Below, in pieces: positions 14,872-21,342 of a stretch of DNA of 26,364 nucleotides. The DNA is taken from IMG/VR virus record IMGVR_UViG_3300005515_000051, positions 1-26,364 of that record; one strand, given 5' to 3'. This DNA comes from a virus. The notes under the pieces are model-generated. The model made no database searches. It worked only from the letters and a program-made list of their open reading frames with translations, and was not told where the DNA came from. The position numbers and the translations under genes were made by a program. Every line of letters begins with the position of its first letter. Position 1 is the first letter of the stretch.

Positions 14872-15107
14872 GTAACAAGGTAAAACGCAGCATCCGAACC
14901 GCACCCGAGAGCGACTACGAGATTCATCGGCTGGCAAAGGTATGGGGCATTACCGTCACCGCGGCGCGGGAGCGTTGCTACCACTTCGCAGCTGCCCACT
15001 ATGCCAAGATTGCACCGGAGGATCTGCCGATGAAGTTGGCGGCTGATATCCGCAAGGCCGAGGCTAAGGTCGAAATGCTGCGCGGCTCTACGCCGGGTCC
15101 TCAGTAA
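14868..15107 (+). CDS. Small DNA-binding-like protein (79 aa)
   Basis: The basic N-terminus and central helix-turn-helix-like stretch (YEIHRLAKVWGITVTAARERCYHFAAAHYAKIAPEDLPMKLAADIRKAEAKVEML) suggest a small regulator. RLAKVWGITVTAARERCYHF is the possible recognition part. It ends the plus operon, and its last 20 bp overlap the 3' end of the convergent 169-aa gene. No terminator is visible between the two. Confidence 0.7.
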   Translation: MSNKVKRSIRTAPESDYEIHRLAKVWGITVTAARERCYHFAAAHYAKIAPEDLPMKLAADIRKAEAKVEMLRGSTPGPQ

Positions 15108-15597
15108 ACCGGAACTTCGGGTATTTCAGTTCCGCTCCCGGCCGATATTTCTTTAGGAAGCGGTGCCAGAACATCATCACGTCCTCGATTATAAATACAG
15201 CCTCAATCCAACGCTTGTGGCCGTTCACGGTCGCTTCGACTTCTAATATCTGCTGAGTATACCCTTCCGCGTAATCATCCGCATATGAGTCACTCGTTTT
15301 AGTCGGCCTGATGTTTCTTGCGTAGTGCTTGCTGCCATTGGTGATGTCTTGGACGACGACAAACCAAGGCTGCTTGTCGTGAACCCACTGCAGAAAGCTG
15401 CTCTTGTCTCTGATGCCCAGTTCGCGCCACGTCTCGTAATCATTCTGCAGCCAATCGCCCCAGATCCATTCTGCGAGGTGGAAGCCGGTAATGGCGCAGT
15501 TTATGGCGTGGCGCGACGAGTCCGGGTGATCGGACAGGTCGTCGAAATCTTCGACCATCTTGTTGAAGAATGCTACGGAATCCGAGAGATCAAACAT
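15088..15597 (-). CDS. Hypothetical protein with DITNGSKH motif (169 aa)
   Basis: I choose ATG 15597 because GAGGAG lies 10 bp upstream. An ATG at 15621, directly after the RuvC stop, would add eight residues. The product contains RHAINCAITGFHLAEWIWGDW in the middle of a helical N-terminal part and VVVQDITNGSKHYARNIRP further on. It looks like the uncharacterised helical proteins with an N-G-S-K-H motif that I have seen in bacterial and phage genomes. A relation to HEPN-type folds is possible but unproven. It ends the minus replication/repair operon. Confidence 0.75.
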   Translation of the reverse strand: MFDLSDSVAFFNKMVEDFDDLSDHPDSSRHAINCAITGFHLAEWIWGDWLQNDYETWRELGIRDKSSFLQWVHDKQPWFVVVQDITNGSKHYARNIRPTKTSDSYADDYAEGYTQQILEVEATVNGHKRWIEAVFIIEDVMMFWHRFLKKYRPGAELKYPKFRFTEDPA

Positions 15598-15621
15598 TGG
15601 CGCGTGCTCCTCGCCGCGCAT

Positions 15622-16074
15622 CTACGTGGTGAACAGAGCCGTGTCCAATGCAAATGCGCCCGCCCATGACGCGTCGGCCTCATCCTCGGTAAGCCGCTGC
15701 CCCCAGCGCGCCCTTGCCGCCGCCTGCATCTCCGGTTTCTTGGCGTTGCCTTTGCCGGTGGCGTGGATCTTCAGCTTGCTGAGGTGGACCGTCGAATATG
15801 GGAGCCCCTCCAGCTCGCAGGCGAGTATGGCAGCGCCGAGCATGGGGAAGAGAGCTTTAACGCTGGAGAATTGTCCGGAGAACGGTTCCTCGATGCAGAC
15901 GCCGACGCAGTCCGGTCCGGAATGGCGCCTGATGACGCCGTGAACGCCGAGCGTCCGGCTGCTGATGTTGCCTTCAAACCGAAGTGCCTGGGCATCGAGA
16001 CCTCCATCCAGATACACGCGGCTGACGCCGAGCGTCGTCCCCAAGTCCAATCCGAGCACGTACCTGCGGCCCAA
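15622..16074 (-). CDS. ruvC: RuvC-like Holliday-junction resolvase
   Basis: The 150-aa protein shows the RNase H-like RuvC layout. The first catalytic Asp is at residue 10 in YVLGLDLGTTLGV, Glu is at 62-63 in VCIEEPFSG, and the late acidic pair is in EDEADASWAGAFAL (131-134). The segment KIHATGKGNAKKPEMQAAARARWG is typical of phage RuvC proteins. It should resolve branched DNA made by replication and Rad52-type annealing before packaging. The start TTG (16074) follows the TGA of the 58-aa gene. The SD is weak. The call is firm; the exact start is less so. Confidence 0.88.
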   Translation of the reverse strand: MGRRYVLGLDLGTTLGVSRVYLDGGLDAQALRFEGNISSRTLGVHGVIRRHSGPDCVGVCIEEPFSGQFSSVKALFPMLGAAILACELEGLPYSTVHLSKLKIHATGKGNAKKPEMQAAARARWGQRLTEDEADASWAGAFALDTALFTT

Positions 16075-16251
16075 TCAAATGGCTTTGCCTGGTTTGCCGA
16101 CAACGTACACAGGAAGCTTACGCGGGGCCTTGCGGATAAGAGCTTTAACCTCGCCCACGAGTCTTGCCGGCACGCGAACGGGAACGGTTCGTTCGTTGTA
16201 CAGGCTCGGCCTTCCAGGCCGACGCCGCTTCATGGTCTTCGATGTTTGCAT
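16075..16251 (-). CDS. Small basic protein, AT-hook/RHH-like (58 aa)
   Basis: The product (KRRRPGRPSLYNERTVPVRVPARLVGEVKALIRKAPRKLPVYVVGKPGKAI) starts with an AT-hook-like RRRPGRPS. It continues with TVPVRVPARLVGEVKALI, which resembles the strand and helix of a ribbon-helix-helix protein. DNA binding is therefore likely. ATGs at 16251 and 16233 are both possible. It sits directly before ruvC. The C-terminal block LPVYVVGKPG reappears as LPVYMVGKLAG in a remnant at 17462-17527. Confidence 0.65.
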   Translation of the reverse strand: MQTSKTMKRRRPGRPSLYNERTVPVRVPARLVGEVKALIRKAPRKLPVYVVGKPGKAI

Positions 16252-16272
16252 GGGCTGAATCGTGAGCCGACA

Positions 16273-16410
16273 TCAGCTTCGCGTCAACCGGAACAAGCAC
16301 AGGCCAACGACAGCGAAGAAGATAACGACCGCTGCAACGATCGCTAGCGTTCCCTTCGCGGTTAGCGTCAGGAGCCAGAATTCGAGATGCAGCTCGGGAA
16401 GATCGGACAT
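16273..16410 (-). CDS. Tiny membrane protein A (45 aa)
   Basis: MSDLPELHLEFWLLTLTAKGTLAIVAAVVIFFAVVGLCLFRLTRS has one strong membrane helix. The ATG has GGAGAG upstream. The same 16-bp leader with two changes precedes a related gene at 17305 (AATGGAGAGCTGTGCC here, AATGGAGAACTGCGCC there). The proteins share HLEF, then a Gly, then IVAAV, so the two are paralogs. The function is unknown. Confidence 0.65.
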   Translation of the reverse strand: MSDLPELHLEFWLLTLTAKGTLAIVAAVVIFFAVVGLCLFRLTRS

Positions 16411-16669
16411 AGGCACAGCTCTCCATTGAAGTTTGGATTCTGCGGTGCCCTCTAAGATTCATAAGACCAGAGATTCGATTCCTTGCAACAGAATTGATTC
16501 ACACTTGGGGCGTCTAAAAACTTGACCCCGGTTAACGCCGCAAAGCGAACCTACTGTTGCGCTGAGGAAAATCGTTCTCTTCCAAGACGCTGGAAAACTT
16601 TTACAAAGTCATTCTTGTGACCCGAGATCACATACTCCGGATTCGGTCTTCCCCGTAGTTTCCAGGTAT

Positions 16670-16897
16670 TCAGTATTGGGGCCGCTTCAGCAGCTCGGGA
16701 AGCCTAGAGATGGCTTTTGCAATGCGCCTCGCCTCCTCCCGTGAGAGGAAGTCGTTGGCGTATTGATAGCTTCGCTGGTGCAGGTCCTCCCGGTGAGGAA
16801 CGGCGCAGATGAAGAACCCGCTGGCGTCAAATACCCGGAAGCCGTCGCGGTCCTCCTTCATTACCCATGGAGCCGGGAAGCGGCGAAGGTTGTCCAT
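16670..16897 (-). CDS. Hypothetical protein (75 aa)
   Basis: The ATG directly follows the upstream TAG. The product reads MDNLRRFPAPWVMKEDRDGFRVFDASGFFICAVPHREDLHQRSYQYANDFLSREEARRIAKAISRLPELLKRP. It ends in the LSxxEARRIAKAIxRLPELL helix that I associate with a common small-protein family in rhizobia and their phages. No function is known to me. The 207 bp that follow, up to the 45-aa gene, hold no visible gene. Confidence 0.75.
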   Translation of the reverse strand: MDNLRRFPAPWVMKEDRDGFRVFDASGFFICAVPHREDLHQRSYQYANDFLSREEARRIAKAISRLPELLKRPQY

Positions 16898-17131
16898 CTA
16901 CCACTTTCGGCCGCCCAGCACCTTCCCCCTCACGGGACCGGGTTCGGCCTTCTTCATCTCGTCCCGCTGCAGGCACATCTGCTCCACCCTGTCCTGCATC
17001 CGGGCAAGCAGGGCTTCAGCCGAGGCCGTACCAACGCCGGCACGCTGAAGCTGGAGGATTTCCTTGCGCTGGCGGCTGATCTGCGAGCGCATACGCTCGA
17101 TTTCCGAGCGGAGATATTCGAGGGTGGGCAT
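16898..17131 (-). CDS. Coiled-coil protein (77 aa)
   Basis: I choose ATG 17131 over an upstream TTG at 17182. The product is nearly one helix: PTLEYLRSEIERMRSQISRQRKEILQLQRAGVGTASAEALLARMQDRVEQMCLQRDEMKK, with heptad-like spacing in two halves around a GVGTAS turn. It should form a helical hairpin or a dimer. Its stop abuts the next gene's ATG. No family is recognised. Confidence 0.7.
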   Translation of the reverse strand: MPTLEYLRSEIERMRSQISRQRKEILQLQRAGVGTASAEALLARMQDRVEQMCLQRDEMKKAEPGPVRGKVLGGRKW

Positions 17132-17185
17132 GGGCGTACCTGGGATTTTGCCCAATAGAACGAAACGAGAACGAAGAGTCAAGGC

Positions 17186-17305
17186 TCACCATGGCCTAGG
17201 CACCCACGCCAACAACACGATGATGGCGACGGCGGCGACGATCCCAAGTCCTGTGGCGGAGATGCTGAAGCCCCACCCTTTGAATTCCAGATGATGTTTC
17301 GACAC
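17186..17305 (-). CDS. Tiny membrane protein B, paralog of the 16273 gene (39 aa)
   Basis: MSKHHLEFKGWGFSISATGLGIVAAVAIIVLLAWVPRPW starts at GTG 17305, behind GGAGAA. It shares the HLEF and IVAAV blocks and the upstream 16-bp leader with the gene at 16273-16410. The pair indicates duplication within the operon. A single membrane helix is the only other feature. Confidence 0.6.
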   Translation of the reverse strand: MSKHHLEFKGWGFSISATGLGIVAAVAIIVLLAWVPRPW

Positions 17306-17461
17306 GGCGCAGTTCTCCATTGAGAGAAAGGTCATGTCCGGAGGGGATGATTGATGTGACCGATTTTCTGAGTCCGCCGCAAGGGCTTTTGAAAAATTAT
17401 TTCAGTGTTGGAGCGACATCCTTTTGAATCTGCTCACGTTAGTCAGTCATGGTGAGGGAAG

Positions 17462-17527
17462 TTATGAACAGCCCGCGAGCTTGCCGACCATGTAGACGGG
17501 TAAATTGCGGTTCTTGATTCGACCCTG
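17462..17527 (-). pseudogene. Remnant of an LPVYxVGK protein
   Basis: Immediately after the TAA of the 80-aa gene the frame reads QGRIKNRNLPVYMVGKLAGCS before the next stop. There is no usable start codon before the internal ATG. LPVYMVGKLAG matches LPVYVVGKPGK at the end of the 58-aa basic protein (16075-16251). It looks like the leftover 3' end of a duplicated copy. The 150 bp between this and the gene at 17305 hold nothing I can identify. Confidence 0.4.
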
Positions 17528-17770
17528 TTAGGCCTCCGCCATCAACTCCCTTACCGCCTCCTTCCTCAGCCGCTGGCGGTATTTCAGGCAGAAGTCGCTC
17601 TTCTTGCGCTGATAGTCCCGCATGTTGAAGAGCGTCTTCACCTGTTTGCAGCAAGGGCACTGCTCCTCGATGGAGCCGATTGTCTTGGGGCGCTTATGGC
17701 TCCGGATGCCGTTACGCCGCAGCCCCATCTCGTCGAGGCAGGCATGGCAGTAGAAGACATCGGCTTTCAT
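17528..17770 (-). CDS. Zinc-binding small protein (80 aa)
   Basis: The product has a CHACLDEMGLRRNG start and a CPCC knuckle in the middle (EQCPCCKQVKTLFNMRDYQRKKSDFCLKYRQRLRKEAVREL). Two Cys pairs at residues 8/11 and 39-42 could bind one zinc. The C-terminus is a basic helix. This looks like the small zinc-finger proteins that sit beside O-like replication genes in phages. Its start overlaps the stop of the O-like gene by 4 bp, so they are co-translated. The partner may be nucleic acid; this is inferred. Confidence 0.75.
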   Translation of the reverse strand: MKADVFYCHACLDEMGLRRNGIRSHKRPKTIGSIEEQCPCCKQVKTLFNMRDYQRKKSDFCLKYRQRLRKEAVRELMAEA

Positions 17771-18561
17771 GACGCCAACCCCATCTGACGCCGCTTGTCC
17801 TCTTGCGCGGCTTTGATACGGGCTTGGAAGTCCCGCTCAGCTTGCTCTTGCCGTCGGCATGAGGCCTCGATGTCCGCAGCGGTGATGACGGTGGCGCCAG
17901 TGGCATCCTTCCAGCGCTCCTGATTCAGCCAGGTCACAAGCTGTGGCACAAGCGGCGTGCATTCTTTTGCGACTTCGACGCCGACGCGGGCTTTCACCGC
18001 TGCGAGGATGTCCGATGGTGAAGATCCCCGCTTCAACGCAGCGGCGTATGCCTTGAGAGCTGGCTGCCGTGGATTGGGGGCTGTACCCCTGCTCCACTTC
18101 ACCTTCCAGATTTCTTCAAACCCGTCCGGCTCCCCCTTGGGGGTTGGGGGGATGGTTGAGTTAGTGGTTGTTGAGTGAGTGTCTGTAATAGTTTGGCTGT
18201 TTTCGCCAAAGCCTTTGGCTATTTCAGCCGAACCCTTTGGCTGTTTTAGCCAAAGCTCCCAACCGGCAGCAGTGAGAGTGTACCACGTTGTACGGGCATA
18301 CATGCCCTCGCTGTAGTGTCCGCGCTCTATAAGCCCCGCCTCAGCGAGTGTTTCCAGCGAGGAGCGCAGTGTCCCTTCACCGATGTACCCAAACTCTTCC
18401 AGCCACTCGCGTCGGCTCATGTACATCCAAGCCTTCCCGTCGCGCTGACGGTCTGGTTTGCTGCGGTTGTGCTTCGCCCAATACCCGATGGCTTGAAAGA
18501 GAACGGCACATTCAAGGCCATACTCTTTTGCGACTTCGACGTCGAAGGTTTGCAGGTCCAT
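17767..18561 (-). CDS. Lambda O-like replication initiator
   Basis: The 264-aa protein begins with a winged-helix domain (residues about 1-105: LFQAIGYWAKHN..., SRREWLEEFGYIGEGTLRSSLETLAEAGLIERG, YARTTWYTLTAAGWELW). A low-complexity linker follows (about 105-145, including THSTTTNSTIPPTPKG). The C-terminal domain contains ALKRGSSPSDILAAVKARV and PQLVTWLNQERWKD, the pattern of phage O/replication proteins that recruit helicase. The linker codons 103-123 carry the three 22-bp iterons. Lambda O also has its origin inside the gene. The stop of the ASCH-like gene overlaps its ATG by 1 bp. No helicase or helicase loader is visible, so host functions are likely used. Confidence 0.85.
   Translation of the reverse strand: MDLQTFDVEVAKEYGLECAVLFQAIGYWAKHNRSKPDRQRDGKAWMYMSRREWLEEFGYIGEGTLRSSLETLAEAGLIERGHYSEGMYARTTWYTLTAAGWELWLKQPKGSAEIAKGFGENSQTITDTHSTTTNSTIPPTPKGEPDGFEEIWKVKWSRGTAPNPRQPALKAYAAALKRGSSPSDILAAVKARVGVEVAKECTPLVPQLVTWLNQERWKDATGATVITAADIEASCRRQEQAERDFQARIKAAQEDKRRQMGLAS
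18192..18254. repeat. Three 22-bp iterons, putative phage replication origin
   Basis: Repeats start at 18192, 18214 and 18236, exactly 22 bp apart, with consensus TTTGGCTRTTTYNGCCRAA. Each is itself an imperfect dyad (TTTGGCT ... GCCAAA). Two share TTTGGCT-GTTTT-GCCAAA; the middle one is TTTGGCT-ATTTCA-GCCGAA. Because 22 is not a multiple of 3, they read in different codon phases of the O-like gene, so selection at DNA level is likely. The adjoining GT-rich stretch (18160-18191) may be the unwinding region. Confidence 0.7.
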
Positions 18562-19229
18562 CAGGCGGCCACTCGCTTGAACTCAATCGCCCACACCCAG
18601 GGGTTGGCGTTCCAGCTATCAGGGCCGTTTATCGACGACCATAAATCACCGAATGCATCGCAAGGAAATTCAACGCGCCACTGCAGCTCTTCGCTGCCTC
18701 TATACTCAGGCATCCAACTAGCATTTCGACACTCTAGTCCTTCAGCAAAAGCGTCGCGCTCAGAAATGTCCTGCAACCGCTCCGCGCGTACGCTGATAAT
18801 CTCCAGCGTGATGCGGCTGGCCCAGCGGGGCATGTGGATGGAGGGGCGCAGAAAGCTCTCGCGCTCGTACGGCTCGTCTGCCGGATAAAACACAAAACCC
18901 TTGTTTGTGATTTTCGATGGAGCTGTATCGTTCCAGCATGGAGGCACTTGCCAGTTCTCCCGAACCCAGAGCCGGTCACCGGTTGCGCCGTATGGGCAAT
19001 GCCATTGCAGCCCCTGCATTCCGGCAGAGACTGGGCCTCCGCTTTGAGAAACACCGCCCCCCTTCGACTTTGGAAGAGGTAGCGCAAAGCCGTCTCCGTA
19101 GGGCACAAGCTGAGGCTTGATAATTCGCCGCGTCTGCGTTTTGCGGCCTTCCAATATCGCGCGCACCATGGCGGCGCTGAAGATTATTGGGCGTTCTTTT
19201 ACTTGGCGTGGAGAGGCAATGGCATCCAT
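18561..19229 (-). CDS. ASCH-like phage protein (222 aa)
   Basis: I choose ATG 19229, preceded by GAAGG, over a GTG at 19262. The N-terminus reads KERPIIFSAAMVRAILEGRKTQTRRIIKPQ. Further on come WHCPYGATGDRLWVRENWQ, a MPRWASRITLEI...VRAERLQDISERDAFAEGL segment, and an ending FGDLWSSINGPDSWNANPWVWAIEFKRV. That order is the well-known phage protein family with an ASCH-type (PUA-like) fold, thought to bind RNA or modified nucleic acid. The precise role is unknown. It is the first gene of the leftward replication operon. Confidence 0.8.
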   Translation of the reverse strand: MDAIASPRQVKERPIIFSAAMVRAILEGRKTQTRRIIKPQLVPYGDGFALPLPKSKGGGVSQSGGPVSAGMQGLQWHCPYGATGDRLWVRENWQVPPCWNDTAPSKITNKGFVFYPADEPYERESFLRPSIHMPRWASRITLEIISVRAERLQDISERDAFAEGLECRNASWMPEYRGSEELQWRVEFPCDAFGDLWSSINGPDSWNANPWVWAIEFKRVAA

Positions 19230-19417
19230 GCACCTTCTTTCTGTTGTTTGACGATGCACCAAAAGAAAACGTCGGGCGGCAAGGGTGCATGCTCACCGCC
19301 TTACGAAGAAGGTGATTCAGATAAAAATATTCGTCAAACACAAAAATGGAACAAACTTTAATGTTGTATCGAAGTTGATCAGGAGGGCCAACCAATTAAC
19401 CCGGCCCACTGGAGATT

Positions 19418-19711
19418 ATGACAATGACTACTGCAACTACGTATCTGACAATGAAAAGCTACCGATTGAAGTGGGGAGACGTTGACATTGGAGACATGCC
19501 TATCGCTGCCGACTCAATCGAAAAAGCGAAACAGGAAGCATGCGACGCCTTGCTCGCCAGCTTTAACAATGTGCGTCATTCATCTAAGAAGCCGCATACC
19601 GCCCAGCTGATCGATCACGCCGGAAAGGTGGTCGCTCAATTCGACATCCGCCAAGTGGTTGGTGTCGGCCCCAAGCCGGTCGATGTGCCTTGTCGTCCTC
19701 CGGGGGAGTGA
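19418..19711 (+). CDS. Hypothetical protein (97 aa)
   Basis: ATG 19418 is preceded by CTGGAGATT. The product (MKSYRLKWGDVDIGDMPIAADSIEKAKQEACDALLASFNNVRHSSKKPHTAQLIDHAGKVVAQFDIRQVV...) alternates strands and helices and looks like a small cytoplasmic domain. The 188 bp between it and the ASCH-like gene should hold both divergent promoters; for the minus side TTGTTC-17 bp-AATATT is a possible pair. A 7-bp stem (19700-19720) sits over its stop codon. No family is recognised. Confidence 0.75.
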   Translation: MTMTTATTYLTMKSYRLKWGDVDIGDMPIAADSIEKAKQEACDALLASFNNVRHSSKKPHTAQLIDHAGKVVAQFDIRQVVGVGPKPVDVPCRPPGE

Positions 19712-19720
19712 CACCCCCGG
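19700..19720 (+). terminator. Hairpin at gene end, no T-tract
   Basis: CCGGGGG - AGTGACA - CCCCCGG forms a 7-bp stem with the gene's stop codon in the loop. The downstream sequence is not T-rich, so intrinsic termination would be inefficient. It may instead stabilise the 3' end. Confidence 0.35.
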
Positions 19721-19736
19721 CGATCGCTCAACTTAG

Positions 19737-19762
19737 TTGCGGTATACGATTTAACGTCGCAC
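19737..19762 (+). promoter_or_regulatory. GTATAC leader, copy 2
   Basis: TTGCGGTATACGATTT, six bases, then GCAC. It precedes the zinc-binding gene at 19808 by 45 bp. Its flanks resemble copy 3 more closely than the other copies (CAACTT before the motif, TCTCAAC further downstream in both). Confidence 0.65.
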
Positions 19763-19807
19763 CATTCTGCCTCACCGAAAATCTCAACCGTTTTTGCGGA
19801 GGCAGTC

Positions 19808-19993
19808 ATGCCGTTCGAAACACGCCCGTGCCCGTGTGGGTCCGGGCTCACCTCCTACTGGGAAAATGATGCTCGCGGAATTCCTCTCGCCCGCGTATGC
19901 GATAAGTGCGCCGAGGAGAAGTTGGGCCACTACCGACCGGAAGTGTTGACGGATTCCAATTATGAGGCGGACGAAGACATCGACGCCGATTGA
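19808..19993 (+). CDS. Small zinc-binding protein (61 aa)
   Basis: MPFETRPCPCGSGLTSYWENDARGIPLARVCDKCAEEKLGHYRPEVLTDSNYEADEDIDAD contains CPCGSG and CDKC, so four cysteines can bind a zinc ion. The tail is acidic. GCGGAGG precedes the ATG. The GTATAC leader lies upstream. Short zinc proteins with this CxCGSG start are common in phages; the partner is unknown. Confidence 0.8.
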   Translation: MPFETRPCPCGSGLTSYWENDARGIPLARVCDKCAEEKLGHYRPEVLTDSNYEADEDIDAD

Positions 19994-20136
19994 AAGCCGT
20001 CAGTGCGAACCTTCCCAGGGCAGCGACGAGGCACGCTGGCGCGGTCAGGGAAATTTAGTGGCATTTAGCCCACGCGCTAATTTTCACTGAATGAAGCCGC
20101 GTTGAGAGCTTAGGACTCGCAAGGTGCTGACGACTT

Positions 20137-20161
20137 CCCCGGCTTCGGCCGGGGCTTTCTT
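20137..20161 (+). terminator. Strong intrinsic terminator
   Basis: CCCCGGC - TTCG - GCCGGGG, a 7-bp stem with a UUCG loop, is followed by CTTTCTT. It ends transcription from the 19808 gene before the next GTATAC leader. The 143 bp before it contain no gene that I can see. Confidence 0.75.
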
Positions 20162-20188
20162 GTGCCCTCGTATGCCCTCGCAACTTCG

Positions 20189-20214
20189 TTGCGGTATACG
20201 ATTTCCGCGAGCAT
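20189..20214 (+). promoter_or_regulatory. GTATAC leader, copy 3
   Basis: TTGCGGTATACGATTT, six bases, then GCAT. It lies just downstream of a strong terminator and 47 bp before the ATG at 20262, so it is well placed to drive a new transcript. Confidence 0.65.
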
Positions 20215-20261
20215 CATCGCTTCACTTCAAACGACATCTCAACTTTTTCAACGGGGGACGC

Positions 20262-20474
20262 ATGTTCCGCTGCCACTACACTTGCGCGTTCTGCAAGCTT
20301 TGGTGGGACGAGCTTTGGGATGAAATCCAATCCATGCCCTGCCCGCGATGCCGGACGGAAATCACAGCCAGTCCGTACCGAGCACAGTGGGTGAAGCCTT
20401 CGCGGCTCCTGGACAACTTCCTCGCCTGCCGCGATCCCAACCAACTCAAACTCTTCGGAGACGACGATGCTTAA
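20262..20474 (+). CDS. Zinc-ribbon-like small protein (70 aa)
   Basis: I choose ATG 20262 because ACGGGGGA lies just upstream; a reading from 20124 would pass through the terminator and leader. The product MFRCHYTCAFCKLWWDELWDEIQSMPCPRCRTEITASPYRAQWVKPSRLLDNFLACRDPNQLKLFGDDDA contains C-x2-C (TCAFC) and CPRC, a zinc-ribbon layout. Its end overlaps the next gene's ATG by 8 bp. Confidence 0.8.
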   Translation: MFRCHYTCAFCKLWWDELWDEIQSMPCPRCRTEITASPYRAQWVKPSRLLDNFLACRDPNQLKLFGDDDA

Positions 20475-20751
20475 GAGCGTGCGCTTTTCGCTGGCGCGGG
20501 CTGAAGACCCCGTGCCTTTCTCCCACTTCATCAACCTCGACGGCAACGTCGCGGCCTTCCAGATGTTCGATGAAGTCGAACAGATCCACATCGGCGTCAT
20601 CTGCAACGACAAGCTACCGACGAACGAGCAGATGGAGCAGATACTCGTGATGTGCCGCCAGGCGGTGGCCATGAACGAGATGGTGTCGATCCACTTCGCC
20701 GCCGGCACCGCCATCTTCGAGCCGTGGGTGGATACGGTCGCCCGCGATTGA
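20467..20751 (+). CDS. Hypothetical protein (94 aa)
   Basis: The start overlaps the zinc-ribbon gene by 8 bp, so the two are co-translated. The product (MLKSVRFSLARAEDPVPFSHFINLDGNVAAFQMFDEVEQIHIGVICNDKLPTNEQMEQILVMCRQAVAMNEMVSIHFAAGTAIFEPWVDTVARD) looks like a compact alpha/beta domain. It is followed by a strong terminator at 20844. No family is recognised. Confidence 0.8.
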   Translation: MLKSVRFSLARAEDPVPFSHFINLDGNVAAFQMFDEVEQIHIGVICNDKLPTNEQMEQILVMCRQAVAMNEMVSIHFAAGTAIFEPWVDTVARD

Positions 20752-20843
20752 CGAGCTTGGGGCGCTGACCGCTAGGTGCAGCTCGCCTTCAATGGCAACC
20801 CCAACCCAACCCGCGCTTCCCTCCTCCCGGCGCGGCTCACTTG

Positions 20844-20871
20844 GCCCTGCACTTCGGTGTAGGGCTTTTTT
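20844..20871 (+). terminator. Strong intrinsic terminator
   Basis: GCCCTGCAC - TTCG - GTGTAGGGC, a 9-bp stem (one G-U pair) with a C(UUCG)G loop, is followed by six T. It ends the two-gene unit 20262-20751. Confidence 0.85.
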
Positions 20872-20950
20872 CGTTCCGCTTCTCTCGTCAATCCGGAACG
20901 GCAAAAATACTTCGCTTATCATTATGCGAACCGTCCGCTAGATTCCGGCG

Positions 20951-21319
20951 ATGCATCAAGTACAGACCCTGACCTTCGGGACCAATGCCGAGGCAATCCC
21001 CGGCTATCACATCCGTATCTTCGGGGACGGGACTGCAAAGCAATACGACGATTCCGAGCACTTGCAGGTGCTGGTGTCGTCCCGTGACGGTCAACCCAGC
21101 GACCTGCAGGCTGAGGTCATGCTGAGCCTGCTGTACGAGGTTCTGCTCGACAACCCGGACCTCAAAGTCGTTTACCTCTACAAGGAGCCAAAGCCATGTA
21201 CCGATTTGTCAGATGGCAGATGCGTACAGTTGAGAGGATCTTCCCAAACCTCCCGGCGCCGCCGCCCCTGTGGGTTTTACACGTCACAGGGGCGGTCACG
21301 CTTATGGCGACGGCTGTAG
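20951..21319 (+). CDS. Hypothetical protein (122 aa)
   Basis: The first 80 residues look like genuine protein (MHQVQTLTFGTNAEAIPGYHIRIFGDGTAKQYDDSEHLQVLVSSRDGQPSDLQAEVMLSLLYEVLLDNPDLKVVYLYKEPKP). The last 40 overlap the 48-aa membrane gene in another frame and are of poor quality, so the tail may be tolerated rather than selected. The ATG has no clear SD. A TTCGC/GCGAA dyad at 20911-20930 lies before the start. No family is recognised. Confidence 0.65.
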   Translation: MHQVQTLTFGTNAEAIPGYHIRIFGDGTAKQYDDSEHLQVLVSSRDGQPSDLQAEVMLSLLYEVLLDNPDLKVVYLYKEPKPCTDLSDGRCVQLRGSSQTSRRRRPCGFYTSQGRSRLWRRL

Positions 21320-21342
21320 GCCTCTATCAGGTGTTCAGGTAG
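21196..21342 (+). CDS. Small membrane protein overlapping its neighbour (48 aa)
   Basis: MYRFVRWQMRTVERIFPNLPAPPPLWVLHVTGAVTLMATAVGLYQVFR has a basic N-terminus, a Pro linker and one hydrophobic segment. The ATG has AAGGAG 8 bp upstream, inside the 20951 gene, which it overlaps by 124 bp in another frame. Its stop overlaps the end of the convergent H-NS-like gene by 8 bp. No family is recognised. Confidence 0.65.
   Translation: MYRFVRWQMRTVERIFPNLPAPPPLWVLHVTGAVTLMATAVGLYQVFR

Noticed and set aside
17439-17660. 73-aa minus ORF
   Set aside because: Overlaps the Cys-rich 80-aa gene in another frame; its sequence does not look like protein.
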